DNA from: an uncultured Pontibacter sp.
Lineage (GTDB): Bacteria > Bacteroidota > Bacteroidia > Cytophagales > Hymenobacteraceae
DNA: 64,000 nt
Assembly: GCF_947492645.1 (NCBI RefSeq)
Contig: NZ_CANLMZ010000006.1
Coordinates: forward strand, 434,001 to 498,000
Reading direction: 5' to 3'
Below, in pieces: positions 25,991 to 35,371 of the stretch (position 1 is the stretch's first letter; each line of letters starts with the position of its first letter). The notes under the pieces were generated by a model that did no database searches, was not told the DNA's origin, and worked only from the letters and a program-made list of their open reading frames with translations. Made by a program: the position numbers and the translations under genes.

Positions 25991-26537
25991 CTCACCGAGG
26001 CGCAAAGAATTATTGACCGGCTTAGGCCTGGAATATACTGTCCGGGTGAAGGAGGTGCACGAGGAGTTTCCTGCTCATTTAAAACGCGCAGAGGTTGCCG
26101 AGTTTCTGGCTTCGCATAAAGCAGACGCTTACCTGGATGCCTTGCAGGATGAGGTTATCATAACAGCCGACACCATTGTTTGCCTCGGAGACAGGGTGCT
26201 GAACAAGCCGCAAAGCCACCACGAAGCAGCCGAAATGCTTCGTGCCTTATCCGGTACCTCACATGATGTCATAACCGGTGTATGTCTGCTTTCCAGAGAA
26301 GGCAAAACTGTATTTCATGACATCACCAAAGTATACTTTAAAGCGCTAAGCCAATCAGAAATAGATTTTTACACCAACCATTACAAGCCGTTTGATAAAG
26401 CTGGTGCATACGGCATACAGGAATGGATTGGCATGGTAGGGATAGAACGAATAGAAGGCTCATACTTTAACGTGGTGGGCCTGCCGGTGCAAAAGCTTTA
26501 TACCCACCTTGTAGCGTTAGGCATTGTTACAGTTTAG
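25956..26537 (+). CDS. maf: Maf-type nucleotide pyrophosphatase
   Basis: Maf/YhdE family enzyme that hydrolyses non-canonical or excess nucleoside triphosphates such as dTTP/UTP to monophosphates. The N-terminal LLLASNSPRRKELL is the signature; ITADTIVCLGDRVLNKP carries the catalytic Asp; KPFDKAGAYGIQEW is the second family block. The start chosen is ATG 25956, which overlaps the DUF1015 gene by 35 bases; the longer frame from 25863 adds residues encoded over that gene and is not supported. 193 residues, the normal Maf length. Confidence 0.92.
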   Translation: MNLSRPLLLASNSPRRKELLTGLGLEYTVRVKEVHEEFPAHLKRAEVAEFLASHKADAYLDALQDEVIITADTIVCLGDRVLNKPQSHHEAAEMLRALSGTSHDVITGVCLLSREGKTVFHDITKVYFKALSQSEIDFYTNHYKPFDKAGAYGIQEWIGMVGIERIEGSYFNVVGLPVQKLYTHLVALGIVTV

Positions 26538-26581
26538 TTGTGGCAGTTTATACTTTGCTTAACCGATACAATTGAATTAAC

Positions 26582-26589
26582 TACCTTTG
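26582..26589 (+). promoter_or_regulatory. -7 promoter element upstream of rlmI
   Basis: TACCTTTG is a perfect TAnnTTTG followed by CA, 61 bases before the ATG. No clear TTTG occurs at the -33 distance. Confidence 0.5.
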
Positions 26590-26649
26590 CACGCTGTTTG
26601 TGCTTGCAGTACTGCAGAAGTATAGATTATCAATAACTAGCAACAAGAA

Positions 26650-27834
26650 ATGTCTTTTATTAAGTTATACCTCGCTCCGGGCAAGGAGCATTCGCTTAAA
26701 CGTTTCCATCCGTGGGTTTTTTCTGGGGCAATACGCAAAATGGACGGTGAGCCTGCTGAAGGCGACATAGTAGAAGTATACTCCAGCCAACGCGAGTTTT
26801 TAGGTATGGGCCATTTTGCGCCGGGCTCCATTGCGGTACGTATTTTCTCTTTTGAGCAGGTTGAGCCTGACTATAGCTTCTGGAAAAGTAAAGTGCAGCA
26901 GGCCTATGAGTACCGCAAAAGCCTTGGTTTAGTAGATAACCCGCACACAGATGTTTACCGTTTGGTATATGCGGAAGGCGATGGCGTATCGGGTCTTATT
27001 GTTGACTTCTATAAAAATACCGCCGTTGTGCAAACACATACGGTAGGTATGTACAATGTGCGTGAGTATATTTCTAAAGCTCTTCAGGAAATTTACGGCG
27101 ATACATTGATTGCCGTTTATGATAAAAGTGCAGAGTCGCTTCCTGCCAAAGCAGGTATAAACCCTGTAAACGGTTACCTGTTTGGGCAATCAGCTGGCGG
27201 CGTAGTGGTAACTGAAAACGAAAACCAGTTTTTTATTGATTGGGAAAGCGGCCAGAAAACAGGTTTCTTTATTGATCAGCGTGAAAACCGCGATTTGCTG
27301 GCGCGCTATGTAAAAGGCAAGTCTGTGCTTAACACTTTTTGCTATACCGGCGGTTTTTCGGTTTATGCCCTGAATGCAGGCGCTAAAGAAGTGCACTCAG
27401 TAGATGTTTCTAAAAAGGCAATCGAACTGACTGTGAAGAATGGTGAACTTAGCAATGCACCCGAGAAGCACGAAGCTTATGCAATGGACACTTTTGACTT
27501 TTTGAAAGGCAAAGAAGACCGTTACGACGTAATTGTATTGGACCCTCCGGCATTTGCGAAAAGCAAGAACGTGCGCCATAATGCATTAATGGGCTACAAG
27601 CGCCTTAATGCTGAAGCAATGAAGAAGATTAAACCTGGGGGTATATTGTTTACCTTTTCCTGCTCCCAGGTGGTAGATAAATATTTATTTAACAATACAG
27701 TAATGGCCGCTGCCATTGATGCTGGGCGTAACATAAAAATCATGCACCATTTGTCTCAGCCTGCAGATCACCCTATCTCGATCTTTCATCCGGAGGGCGA
27801 ATATCTGAAAGGATTAGTATTATTTGTAGAGTAA
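26650..27834 (+). CDS. rlmI: 23S rRNA m5C methyltransferase RlmI-like
   Basis: 394 residues with an N-terminal PUA domain (1 to about 75, RFHPWVFSGAIRKMDG) followed by a SAM-dependent methyltransferase. SAM-binding motif I is VLNTFCYTGGFSVYALNAGA, the catalytic-site block is VLDPPAFAKSK, and FTFSCSQ carries the second conserved Cys. The order and spacing agree with E. coli RlmI, which methylates C1962 of 23S rRNA (396 residues). There is its own upstream promoter element and a strong terminator, so it is probably a single-gene unit. Confidence 0.9.
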   Translation: MSFIKLYLAPGKEHSLKRFHPWVFSGAIRKMDGEPAEGDIVEVYSSQREFLGMGHFAPGSIAVRIFSFEQVEPDYSFWKSKVQQAYEYRKSLGLVDNPHTDVYRLVYAEGDGVSGLIVDFYKNTAVVQTHTVGMYNVREYISKALQEIYGDTLIAVYDKSAESLPAKAGINPVNGYLFGQSAGGVVVTENENQFFIDWESGQKTGFFIDQRENRDLLARYVKGKSVLNTFCYTGGFSVYALNAGAKEVHSVDVSKKAIELTVKNGELSNAPEKHEAYAMDTFDFLKGKEDRYDVIVLDPPAFAKSKNVRHNALMGYKRLNAEAMKKIKPGGILFTFSCSQVVDKYLFNNTVMAAAIDAGRNIKIMHHLSQPADHPISIFHPEGEYLKGLVLFVE

Positions 27835-27846
27835 CAACTTGATTAT

Positions 27847-27897
27847 AAACATAAGGGCCGAAGCTATACTTAATTAATAGCTTCGGCCCTTATGTTT
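27847..27897. terminator. Bidirectional terminator between rlmI and rsmF
   Basis: 21-bp perfect stem with outer A and T runs (27847-27867 with 27877-27897), loop containing TACTTAATTA. It serves the convergent genes on both strands. Confidence 0.88.
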
Positions 27898-27950
27898 TAT
27901 TTTTCTGGTAAACTACTAAAGTCTTCTCCTATCCGCTTGCTAAGCATGTA

Positions 27951-29339
27951 TTAGAAGATACTTGTGCCTGGTAGTTCAGAAGGTAACTCCATCCGAATGC
28001 GCCACTCTTTAGGGTAATAGTTGTTTACTCTGTTGCCTATTTGCTTTGCAAACCCAAGAGCTACGCCTTTGTACTGCAAAAGCACCCAATCGTTGCCACC
28101 GTTTTCCAGGCTGATGTCTTCTTTGCGCAGGTACTTCAAAGCCAATTCAAGATTTAGCTCTATAGTGCTAAACTGATCTTTATTCAGGTGCTGAGAAACG
28201 GCTAGCGCGTGCATGGGCTTCAGTTTTTTCCCCTTTACTTCGGCTACCTCTGTCCCGGCATAGATAACGTGCAGGTTCTGGTACAACTCGTCGGCTGCTT
28301 CGAAAAGGTGAGCTGGTAAAGCAGATATTACTTCGCCATATTGCAGCCACTCATACTTCTCAGCGTCTTGCAGCCAGTCCTGCACCAACGCTTTTTCTTT
28401 TTTACCTGCCTGCTGCAGTTTATACTTCTTCTTTTTAGTTGTGCGATGCCCAATTTCAGGCTCGCTGGTTTTGCGAAGTACAGCCATAAAAAAACCTTCC
28501 CCTTGAATGCGATGCGGGTAAAAGCGATACCCCTCCACGCCATTAAGCTGAGCGGCAACAACTCCCCAGGATGGGTTCAAGTCCAGTTTTATACTTTCCG
28601 CTTGCTCCTGTGCTGCCAGCCAGGCAATATTCTGCTCATTCTCCAGCTCATTCCAGGTGCAGGTGCTGTAAATAAGCAAACCGCCCGGTTTCAAAGCGTC
28701 CCATACATCCATTAAAATACGCTTCTGCCGCTGTGCACATAGCTTTACGTTTTCCTCCGACCACTCATTAATCGCCTGTGGGTCTTTACGGAACATACCT
28801 TCTCCGCTGCATGGCGCATCAATCACCATCACATCAAAAAAATCTGGCAACCTCGAAAAGTTGCTTGGGTCGGAGCTTGTAACTACTGCATTGCCACTAC
28901 CCCATTTTGCTATATTCTCTGCCAGTATATTGGCCCTGCTTTTTATTACCTCATTCGACACTAAAAGACTGTCACCAGAAATTAAACTGGCCAGGTGTGT
29001 GGATTTGCCCCCGGGAGCACCGCAAAGGTCCAGTACATGCAAAGGTTGCGAAAGATCGACAGCTTGCCGCAGCGCCTGCTCCAGAAACATAGAACTTGCC
29101 TCTTGTACATAATAACAGCCGGCATGCAACAATGGGTCTAACGTAAAGGCGGGGCGCTCAGGTAGATAATACGCGTTTTGGGCCCATGGCACTTCGGGTA
29201 AGTCGGGTAAGGCTGCCGTTTTATTTTTGTTAAGGCGTATACTTACGGGTGCTGGCTGCTCAAATGCTGCTTCAAAGCTGTTGTACTCATTTGCTAACAA
29301 CCGCTGCATGCGCTCTTTAAAACTGATCGGGAATTCCAT
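27951..29339 (-). CDS. rsmF: RsmF-like rRNA cytosine-C5 methyltransferase
   Basis: NOL1/NOP2/Sun-family m5C methyltransferase. Start chosen at ATG 29339 (MEFPISFKERMQRLL), giving 462 residues. The N-terminal FEQPAPVSIRLNKNK segment, SAM motif LDLCGAPGGKSTHLASL, the motif IV Cys in DAPCSGEGMF and the catalytic Cys in YSTCTWNELENE are present. A C-terminal PUA-like extension of about 150 residues gives it the size of E. coli RsmF (YebU), which methylates C1407 of 16S rRNA. It is last in a three-gene minus-strand run with the acyltransferase and Nudix genes. Confidence 0.87.
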   Translation of the reverse strand: MEFPISFKERMQRLLANEYNSFEAAFEQPAPVSIRLNKNKTAALPDLPEVPWAQNAYYLPERPAFTLDPLLHAGCYYVQEASSMFLEQALRQAVDLSQPLHVLDLCGAPGGKSTHLASLISGDSLLVSNEVIKSRANILAENIAKWGSGNAVVTSSDPSNFSRLPDFFDVMVIDAPCSGEGMFRKDPQAINEWSEENVKLCAQRQKRILMDVWDALKPGGLLIYSTCTWNELENEQNIAWLAAQEQAESIKLDLNPSWGVVAAQLNGVEGYRFYPHRIQGEGFFMAVLRKTSEPEIGHRTTKKKKYKLQQAGKKEKALVQDWLQDAEKYEWLQYGEVISALPAHLFEAADELYQNLHVIYAGTEVAEVKGKKLKPMHALAVSQHLNKDQFSTIELNLELALKYLRKEDISLENGGNDWVLLQYKGVALGFAKQIGNRVNNYYPKEWRIRMELPSELPGTSIF

Positions 29340-29378
29340 AGTATGGCAAAGGTACGGCAATTAATACCACGGTAAAAG

Positions 29379-29789
29379 TTAAGTGTTTTGGCTTTGCTGT
29401 AGTTGCAGGTAGGCGTGTACAAGCGGCACATCTGCCGGGCACCAGGCATATTTTAATAAATCTTCTGGTTTAACCCATGCATACTTCAGGTGCTCCAGCA
29501 AAACGATACAACCACTATCAAATGAGCAACTATAAGCAATTAGTTCTACTGTTTTGTCAGGGTAAGTATGGCGTACGGATTTTAAACGCAGTTTCGGTGT
29601 AATGTTTATACATAACTCTTCTTTAATCTCACGTTTAAGGCAGTCTTTTTCTGTTTCTCCTGGTTCTAACTTGCCACCCGGAAACTCCCAAAGCAGCGGC
29701 TGCGACATGGAGGCGCTGCGCTGCGTGATAAGCACCAGGCCATGCCGCTCAATAATACCGCAAAGTACTTTAATCTCTTTCGCGCTCAT
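29379..29789 (-). CDS. Nudix hydrolase, MutT-like
   Basis: 136 residues, Nudix box GGKLEPGETEKDCLKREIKEEL with the expected Gly and Glu residues; the last box residue group reads EELCI where EELGI is usual, a conservative change outside the metal ligands. Sequence LWEFPGGKLEPGE and the overall length resemble MutT/NudG proteins that clean oxidised nucleotides (8-oxo-dGTP, 5-hydroxy-CTP). It lies 39 bases upstream of rsmF and 27 bases downstream of the acyltransferase. The substrate is inferred from family resemblance only. Confidence 0.87.
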   Translation of the reverse strand: MSAKEIKVLCGIIERHGLVLITQRSASMSQPLLWEFPGGKLEPGETEKDCLKREIKEELCINITPKLRLKSVRHTYPDKTVELIAYSCSFDSGCIVLLEHLKYAWVKPEDLLKYAWCPADVPLVHAYLQLQQSQNT

Positions 29790-29816
29790 TACCTTTAATT
29801 GTAAGATGTTTGATGC

Positions 29817-30821
29817 TCAGCTGCCTTTAAGGTATTTAGTGCTAAGTTTTGTTTCAAGTTTATAAAATACATACCCGAGTACAAGGCAAATGGCTAAATT
29901 GAGGGCCAGGTTGCTGTGGTTTTTTACAAGGCCGAAGTATAACACTTGCACCAGGAAAATGTGGTAAGAAGCTGAGCCAATCTCCGCTAAGCTTTTAAGT
30001 ATACTATTGCCAGAACTTGCAGGTAAAAAATACACCGTTACAAGTATAAGCAGCGCAGCATATCCAAACGAAAGCACATTTTGCATATCCCAGCTTTCGT
30101 AAATAAAAGGTAGATGCAGGCTGCCGTAAATTATAAAGTATAAGTAGGTTATACTTAGCGCAGCCGGCACAGCGAAGGCAAACAACGTTGTAAATTTCAT
30201 TTGCTGCTTTATTGCTTTCGCCAGCCACAGGCCAAAGGCAAAGGCTGAAAAGTATCGTGGCAAGGCTGCGCTGTACAGGTATTCTGCATCATCGGTTTGT
30301 ACCAGTTCGTAATGCTTGCAAATTACCAGAAAAAATACTTCTAGAAAGATCAGAGCAAGCGTAGTAAGTACAGGGCGTTTATAAAAGCAATATCCTACCA
30401 ACGGAAGTATAAATATAGACTGCAGCAGCAAGGTAATAAAGTAGTTGCCTTTGCCAGAGACAGGCAGTACCCCAACCCAGGTAAAGGTTGAGAACCTGAG
30501 CACATCGCGTTGGTACAGCTGTTGCCACAGCAAGCCAAGTATAACTGAAACGATAAAGATCAGGAGGAACGGGAAAACAATGCGGGTAGCTTTTTTAGTA
30601 AAGTAGATGCGCTTGTAAAGCAGATCTACCTGCTGGTTTTCCTTGCGCAGTCCTAAGCCTAAGTTTATCCCCATCAAAATCATAAATACCGGTACTGCCT
30701 GCCAAATATGGTAAATGGCATAAGTACTTACCAACTCAGTTTTTGTAAGCGAATGAAGCGCAATTACAGCTACAATAGCAGCACACTTCAGTATGTCTAT
30801 CTGCAAAAAGTGCTTCTTCAT
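29817..30821 (-). CDS. Acyltransferase-3 family membrane protein
   Basis: 334 residues with about ten predicted membrane helices. The start MKKHFLQIDILKCAAIVAVIALHS has the acyltransferase-3 pattern (R/K-x-x-D-x-L-x-x...H), with catalytic His22. The family moves acyl groups onto extracytoplasmic sugars or peptides. Repeated ILLPLVGY and FGYAALLILVTVYFLP helices support the call. No glycan synthesis genes are adjacent, so its substrate cannot be guessed. First gene of the minus-strand run leading to Nudix and rsmF. Confidence 0.82.
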   Translation of the reverse strand: MKKHFLQIDILKCAAIVAVIALHSLTKTELVSTYAIYHIWQAVPVFMILMGINLGLGLRKENQQVDLLYKRIYFTKKATRIVFPFLLIFIVSVILGLLWQQLYQRDVLRFSTFTWVGVLPVSGKGNYFITLLLQSIFILPLVGYCFYKRPVLTTLALIFLEVFFLVICKHYELVQTDDAEYLYSAALPRYFSAFAFGLWLAKAIKQQMKFTTLFAFAVPAALSITYLYFIIYGSLHLPFIYESWDMQNVLSFGYAALLILVTVYFLPASSGNSILKSLAEIGSASYHIFLVQVLYFGLVKNHSNLALNLAICLVLGYVFYKLETKLSTKYLKGS

Positions 30822-30908
30822 TTAAATTGCTATAACCTGCTGAACAGTAGTTTGAAATCTAATTTTGGATAACTGAAGTATACAACATTATATAACCATG
30901 TAGCTCCT

Positions 30909-31415
30909 ATGCCCATCAGTTTAAACTATAAATTCTTGTTGCAGGCAAGTGTGCTGTCGGCCCTGGCTACTTCTGTTATAAACCTGGCCATTTCACGTAC
31001 ACTATGGTACAACTATGATCTTATTCCGCTTTGGGGGCCGCAATGTATCGCCAGTTACTTAACTACGGCAAGTATGGTATTTAGCTTTGGTATAACGTTA
31101 ATCGTAACCAAAGCGGCACGCAAAGCACTACGCACGCAGCAAATCCTGCCGTTGCACTGGCACCTGAAAAGCCAGACTATCATAGATCAGTTGCCGGTAC
31201 CTACGGTGCACAGAGCTTTTATACTTAGCATACTAGGAGCTTTAATGGCCGGACTGACAATTTTTTTGCTTAACTATAAAAATTTTACTGCCTTTTACTA
31301 TTATGAGTTTGCTGCTTTCAGCATTGTATACTTCTCTATGCTTTCGGTGGCAATGGCAGTTATGTCGGCGTATAGGGCCATGGGCGACGATGTGCTGAAG
31401 CAGTTTAAAGTATAG
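30909..31415 (+). CDS. Four-helix membrane protein of unknown function
   Basis: 168 residues, no signal peptide, four predicted membrane helices at about 12-32, 43-66, 100-121 and 128-150. Helix 1 carries a basic SRTLW loop after it, and the loop between helices 2 and 3 is positively charged (KAARKALRTQQILPLHWHLKSQ), placing it in the cytoplasm. I do not recognise a family. It is divergent from the acyltransferase gene, and has a good terminator. Confidence 0.65.
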   Translation: MPISLNYKFLLQASVLSALATSVINLAISRTLWYNYDLIPLWGPQCIASYLTTASMVFSFGITLIVTKAARKALRTQQILPLHWHLKSQTIIDQLPVPTVHRAFILSILGALMAGLTIFLLNYKNFTAFYYYEFAAFSIVYFSMLSVAMAVMSAYRAMGDDVLKQFKV

Positions 31416-31421
31416 TATAAA

Positions 31422-31458
31422 ACAAAAGCACACTTGCTGCTGCTAAGTGTGCTTTTGT
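31422..31458. terminator. Bidirectional terminator between the four-helix protein and gpsA
   Basis: 14-bp stem ACAAAAGCACACTT / AAGTGTGCTTTTGT with a 9-base loop, between two convergent stops. Confidence 0.85.
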
Positions 31459-31474
31459 GGAATAAGAAGTATTG

Positions 31475-32464
31475 TTATTTAAATTTCTCTTTCAGGATCT
31501 CAAACTCAACTGCCGGCGCAATACGCTCATAAAGTATATTGTAAACAGCATTGGTGATAGGCATTGCCACACCCATCTTTCTGTTAAGTTCCTGTATACT
31601 TTGCACAGCATAATAGCCTTCTGCCACCATGTTCATCTCTATCTGAGCTGATTTTACGGTGTAGCCACGGCCTATCATATTTCCGAAAGTGCGGTTGCGG
31701 CTAAATTGAGAGTAAGCTGTAACAAGCAAATCACCTAAATAAGCAGACCCACTCAAGTCGCGGTGAATTGGCATCGTAGCATCTAAAAACCGCTCTATCT
31801 CGAACATAGCATTTGATACCAGCACCGCCTGAAAGTTATCGCCATAGTTTAAACCACGGGCAATACCGCAAGCCAGCGCAATAATGTTTTTGATGACAGC
31901 GCAATATTCTATGCCATCTAAATCATCCAATGGATTGGCCTTCACGTAACGGTTGCGCAGCAATTCGCAGAAGCGTTCTGCCGTGCCCATATCGTGAGAA
32001 CCAATAGTTAAGTATGATTGCTTCTCCAGGGCTACTTCTTCGGCATGGCAGGGGCCGGCAATTACGAGTTGGTGCGTATTGGGCACCTGGTACACCCGCT
32101 CCACATAATCTGATATAAGGATATTCTCCTTCGGGATCATGCCTTTAACTGCCGAAACAACTACTTTGCCTCTAAGCGCATCTTCTCCTAAGTCCTCAAG
32201 AGCCTGTTGCACAAAGGCCGCCGGCACAGCAAGTATAACCCAATCTGCCACAGCCACTACAGCCTGTATATCAGAAGACGGTTTTACATAGTTCAGGTCA
32301 TAAGACACCCCGCTAAGATAGCGGGGGTTATGCTTAAAGTTGATAAGGTGCTGCACATCGTTTTTATTGCGCATCCACCAATGAACCTGTGATTTGTTCT
32401 CGGAGAGAATCTTAACTAAGGCTGATGCCCAGCTTCCTCCCCCTAAAACGGCTACTTTTTCCAA
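31475..32464 (-). CDS. gpsA: Glycerol-3-phosphate dehydrogenase (NAD(P)+)
   Basis: Reduces dihydroxyacetone phosphate to sn-glycerol-3-phosphate for phospholipid synthesis. 329 residues with the Rossmann VAVLGGGSWASALVKIL, the substrate segment AGPCHAEEVA, catalytic Lys region CAVIKNIIALACGIARGL and SGSAYLGDLLVTAYSQFSRNRTFG. All characteristic of GpsA. It lies 15 bases downstream of the efflux adaptor gene, so it is probably the last gene of a sdaAB-tolC-adaptor-gpsA unit; a metabolic link between the members is not obvious. Confidence 0.95.
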   Translation of the reverse strand: MEKVAVLGGGSWASALVKILSENKSQVHWWMRNKNDVQHLINFKHNPRYLSGVSYDLNYVKPSSDIQAVVAVADWVILAVPAAFVQQALEDLGEDALRGKVVVSAVKGMIPKENILISDYVERVYQVPNTHQLVIAGPCHAEEVALEKQSYLTIGSHDMGTAERFCELLRNRYVKANPLDDLDGIEYCAVIKNIIALACGIARGLNYGDNFQAVLVSNAMFEIERFLDATMPIHRDLSGSAYLGDLLVTAYSQFSRNRTFGNMIGRGYTVKSAQIEMNMVAEGYYAVQSIQELNRKMGVAMPITNAVYNILYERIAPAVEFEILKEKFK

Positions 32465-32479
32465 ATCGGGTAATCTAAT

Positions 32480-33874
32480 TTAATCGTTATTCTCTGCTGC
32501 TATAGCTGCTGTTTTGTTTATCGAGCCCGCATCTTTAACGGCTACTTTCGCGCCGTCTTTCAGCGTGCTTGATACTGCTCTGAACGGACCGGTTACTACT
32601 TCCTGGCCGGCTGAGAGTCCGCTTAATATTTCGATGTTCTCGAAATCGCTGATACCGGTTTTAACTTTAACTGCCTTTACAGTATTTGTTGCTTTATCAT
32701 AAGCAAATACAACTTCCTCCACTTTTGCGGCAGGTGCTTTGGCTTTAGTATCATCCGTATTTTGCTGCTGCTCACCTTCGCCTTCTTCCGTGGCATTTGC
32801 AGTTTTTTCTTTCTCGTTAGATCGGGTGGTTACTGCTGATAGCGGAACAGATAAAACACCAGTTTTCCTTTCCGTGATAATATCTACAGAAGCTGTCATT
32901 CCCGGGCGGAATGGACGCGCATTTTGCTCTGCCAGGTGGCTGTACGACTCGTTAAGCAAACGAATGCGAACCTCAAACTCTGTTACTGCCTCCAGGGATA
33001 CAGCATCTTTTGCTGTGTTTGCGATGGCAGTTACAACGCCTTTAAATTTCTCGTCTTTGCTTGCATAAGAGTCTACCTCTACTATTACAGAGTCGCCAAG
33101 GCCTACGCGAATAATGTCGTTTTCGTTTACATTTACCCTCACCTCCATGTTGTTCAGGTTGGCAATGCGCATAATTTCTGTACCTGCCATTTGCGATGTA
33201 CCCACCACACGCTCTCCACGCTCTACGTTCAGTTTAGAAACGATACCGCTTACAGGAGCATAGATGGTTGTTTTGTTCAGGTTTTCGCGCGCATCTTTCA
33301 AGGCTGCCTGTGCGTTTTGGATGTTAAACTCCGATGCTTTTACACTCTGCTTTAGAGACTCTACCTCCTGCTGTGCTGCTAAATATGTAGCAGATATTTG
33401 TTGCCAATCGGCTTGAGAGATAACTTTCTGGTCGTAAAGGGTTTTGTTGCGGTCGTAGTTTTGTTTTGCCTGCGTAAGGCTGGCCTGTGCCTGGGCAAGC
33501 CTGGCTTTGGTCTGGCCTAAATTGGCTCTGGCAGAGTTTACACTTGCCTGCTGCGCATCCACAAACGACTGGTAGTTGTCAGGGCGAATGCGAAGCAACA
33601 ACTGGCCTTTTACCACCGAGTCGCCTTCCTCTACGTTCAACTCAATAATTTCTCCGGATACGTCCGGGCTGATTTTGATTTCTGTTTCTGGTTGAATTTT
33701 GCCGGACGCACTTACTTTCTCTACAATCTCTGCTTTGCTGGCCTTTGCCAACACAACTTCAGTTCCTTCGTCTTTACCAAGCCAACCGGCCTTTTTTGCT
33801 ACAATAATACCAACTAGTAAGAATACAAGTACTCCAACAAGTATCGGGATCAGTTTCGATTTTTTCTTAGCCAT
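32480..33874 (-). CDS. Efflux periplasmic adaptor subunit (MacA/HlyD-type)
   Basis: 464 residues. An N-terminal membrane anchor (IPILVGVLVFLLVGIIVAKKAGWLG) leads to the biotinyl-lipoyl half (PETEIKISPDVSGEIIELNVEEGDSVVKGQLLLRI), a long alpha-hairpin rich in Gln/Ala (about 85-190), then TTIYAPVSGIVSKLNVERGERV and a beta-barrel plus membrane-proximal region. A low-complexity Glu/Gln/Lys linker (about 360-385) precedes the last domain. It bridges an inner-membrane transporter with a TolC protein. The partner tolC-like gene is 6 bases upstream, but no inner-membrane pump or ABC component is adjacent. Confidence 0.9.
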   Translation of the reverse strand: MAKKKSKLIPILVGVLVFLLVGIIVAKKAGWLGKDEGTEVVLAKASKAEIVEKVSASGKIQPETEIKISPDVSGEIIELNVEEGDSVVKGQLLLRIRPDNYQSFVDAQQASVNSARANLGQTKARLAQAQASLTQAKQNYDRNKTLYDQKVISQADWQQISATYLAAQQEVESLKQSVKASEFNIQNAQAALKDARENLNKTTIYAPVSGIVSKLNVERGERVVGTSQMAGTEIMRIANLNNMEVRVNVNENDIIRVGLGDSVIVEVDSYASKDEKFKGVVTAIANTAKDAVSLEAVTEFEVRIRLLNESYSHLAEQNARPFRPGMTASVDIITERKTGVLSVPLSAVTTRSNEKEKTANATEEGEGEQQQNTDDTKAKAPAAKVEEVVFAYDKATNTVKAVKVKTGISDFENIEILSGLSAGQEVVTGPFRAVSSTLKDGAKVAVKDAGSINKTAAIAAENND

Positions 33875-33880
33875 AATTTT

Positions 33881-35356
33881 TTAGAAAGAGATGTCTTTAC
33901 CTTGGTAAAAGTCTAATACCTTTTGTTTAAACGTAAATTCGTACTTTGCCTGAAGCAGGCTTGATTGTGCTGAGCGGAATGAGTTCGCTATCACATTAAA
34001 ATCTACAGTATTGATGACGCCATTGTTTAGGCGCAGTTCTGCGTTGCGGTAGTTCTTTTCGGCTGCACGCAGCTGCTCTCTGGCGGCTACATATTTACGC
34101 TGGGCTGCCAGGGCGTCTACATAAGCCTGTTCTATTGTCTGGCGCAGGTTATTGCGTGCTATGTCAGCATCAAGTTTAGCGTTTTCCTGTGCAATTTTGG
34201 CTCGTTGTACGTTGCTGCGCGCCTGCAGGCCATTAAGTATCGGCACGTTTAGCTGAACACCCACCTGTTTGTAAATGTTGTCGCCTATCTGGTCAAAGAA
34301 TGGGTAATCGCCATATACCGGTGTGTTGATTACACTAGGTAAAAACACCGTCTGTTTTGGTTCTATTCCCTGTTCATCTTCATAGAATTCATACTTTAAG
34401 AAGCCATTATCAACTGTAGAGCGGCCTGTAAGGAAGCGGGATGTGCTGGAGTACCTGCTGCTGACGCCACCCACTATGCTCAGGCGAGGGTAATATGTGC
34501 CTCTGGCTATATCTAACCCTTTGCCGGCACTAAGCAAACGTAAATCTGCAGCTTTAATAGCTGGCTGAGTTTGCACAGCCACATCATACACCTGGTCACC
34601 GTTCATCAGTACCGGGCTCTGGTCTGGCTCCGGTATTTCAGGTATTTCAATTTCAAAGCCTTGGCCTACAGGGATATTAAGCATCTGCATTAAATTAACC
34701 CTTGAAATATCGCGTTGGTTCTGGGCATTTATTATCGCTACCTCATCAGATGCAAACTGAGACTCCAGTTCCAGTACTGTGTTTTCGGCCACGCTGCCGG
34801 CATCAAACAAAATGCGGTTGCGCTTTAGCTGCTGGTTTGTGAGGTCGCGCTGTAACGTGGAAGTTTTTATTAACTCGTCAGCAAAGAGTATATTAAGGTA
34901 AGCTGTTACAATCTGAAGTGTAATATCATTTTGAACAGCCAGGGCATTCTGTTCGCTTGCCTGTAACTCTAACTCGTTTTGCTTAATAGTATTAAGCTGC
35001 TGAAAACCCATGAACAACGGTATAGAGCCGTTTATCGAAAAGTTTGAGGTTTGAGAGCTTTCGTTTACCAGGCTGAAAGTTACTGGGTCCTGGTACGATC
35101 CTGAATTGTAATTATAGTTACCTCCGCCATTTATACTTGGCAAACGGTTGAACTTTGACTGCCTCAGGTCTACTGCGTTCAAGTTTTGGTTCATGAGGCT
35201 CTGGCGTGCCTGCAGGTTGTTTTTTAAGGCATAGGCTACTGCCTCCTGTAAGGACCATGTTCCATCTGCAGGAGCTTGTTGCGCAACACCATCCTGGATA
35301 CCAGCAGAACAGGCAAGCCCAAGAGCCAGCAGTAAAAGTCTGGATGTTTTCTTCAT
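33881..35356 (-). CDS. TolC-family outer-membrane efflux protein
   Basis: 491 residues with a Sec signal peptide (cleavage near VAQQAPADG) followed by the two OEP repeats: SLQEAVAYALKNNLQARQS and the second half with AKIAQENAKLDADIARNNLRQTIEQAYVDALAAQ and RLNNGVINTVDFNVIANS. Forms the trimeric outer-membrane channel of tripartite efflux or type I secretion systems. Transcribed together with the adaptor (6-base gap), downstream of sdaAB (15-base gap). The inner-membrane member of the pump must be encoded elsewhere. Confidence 0.9.
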   Translation of the reverse strand: MKKTSRLLLLALGLACSAGIQDGVAQQAPADGTWSLQEAVAYALKNNLQARQSLMNQNLNAVDLRQSKFNRLPSINGGGNYNYNSGSYQDPVTFSLVNESSQTSNFSINGSIPLFMGFQQLNTIKQNELELQASEQNALAVQNDITLQIVTAYLNILFADELIKTSTLQRDLTNQQLKRNRILFDAGSVAENTVLELESQFASDEVAIINAQNQRDISRVNLMQMLNIPVGQGFEIEIPEIPEPDQSPVLMNGDQVYDVAVQTQPAIKAADLRLLSAGKGLDIARGTYYPRLSIVGGVSSRYSSTSRFLTGRSTVDNGFLKYEFYEDEQGIEPKQTVFLPSVINTPVYGDYPFFDQIGDNIYKQVGVQLNVPILNGLQARSNVQRAKIAQENAKLDADIARNNLRQTIEQAYVDALAAQRKYVAAREQLRAAEKNYRNAELRLNNGVINTVDFNVIANSFRSAQSSLLQAKYEFTFKQKVLDFYQGKDISF

Positions 35357-35371
35357 AGTAACTATATGTTG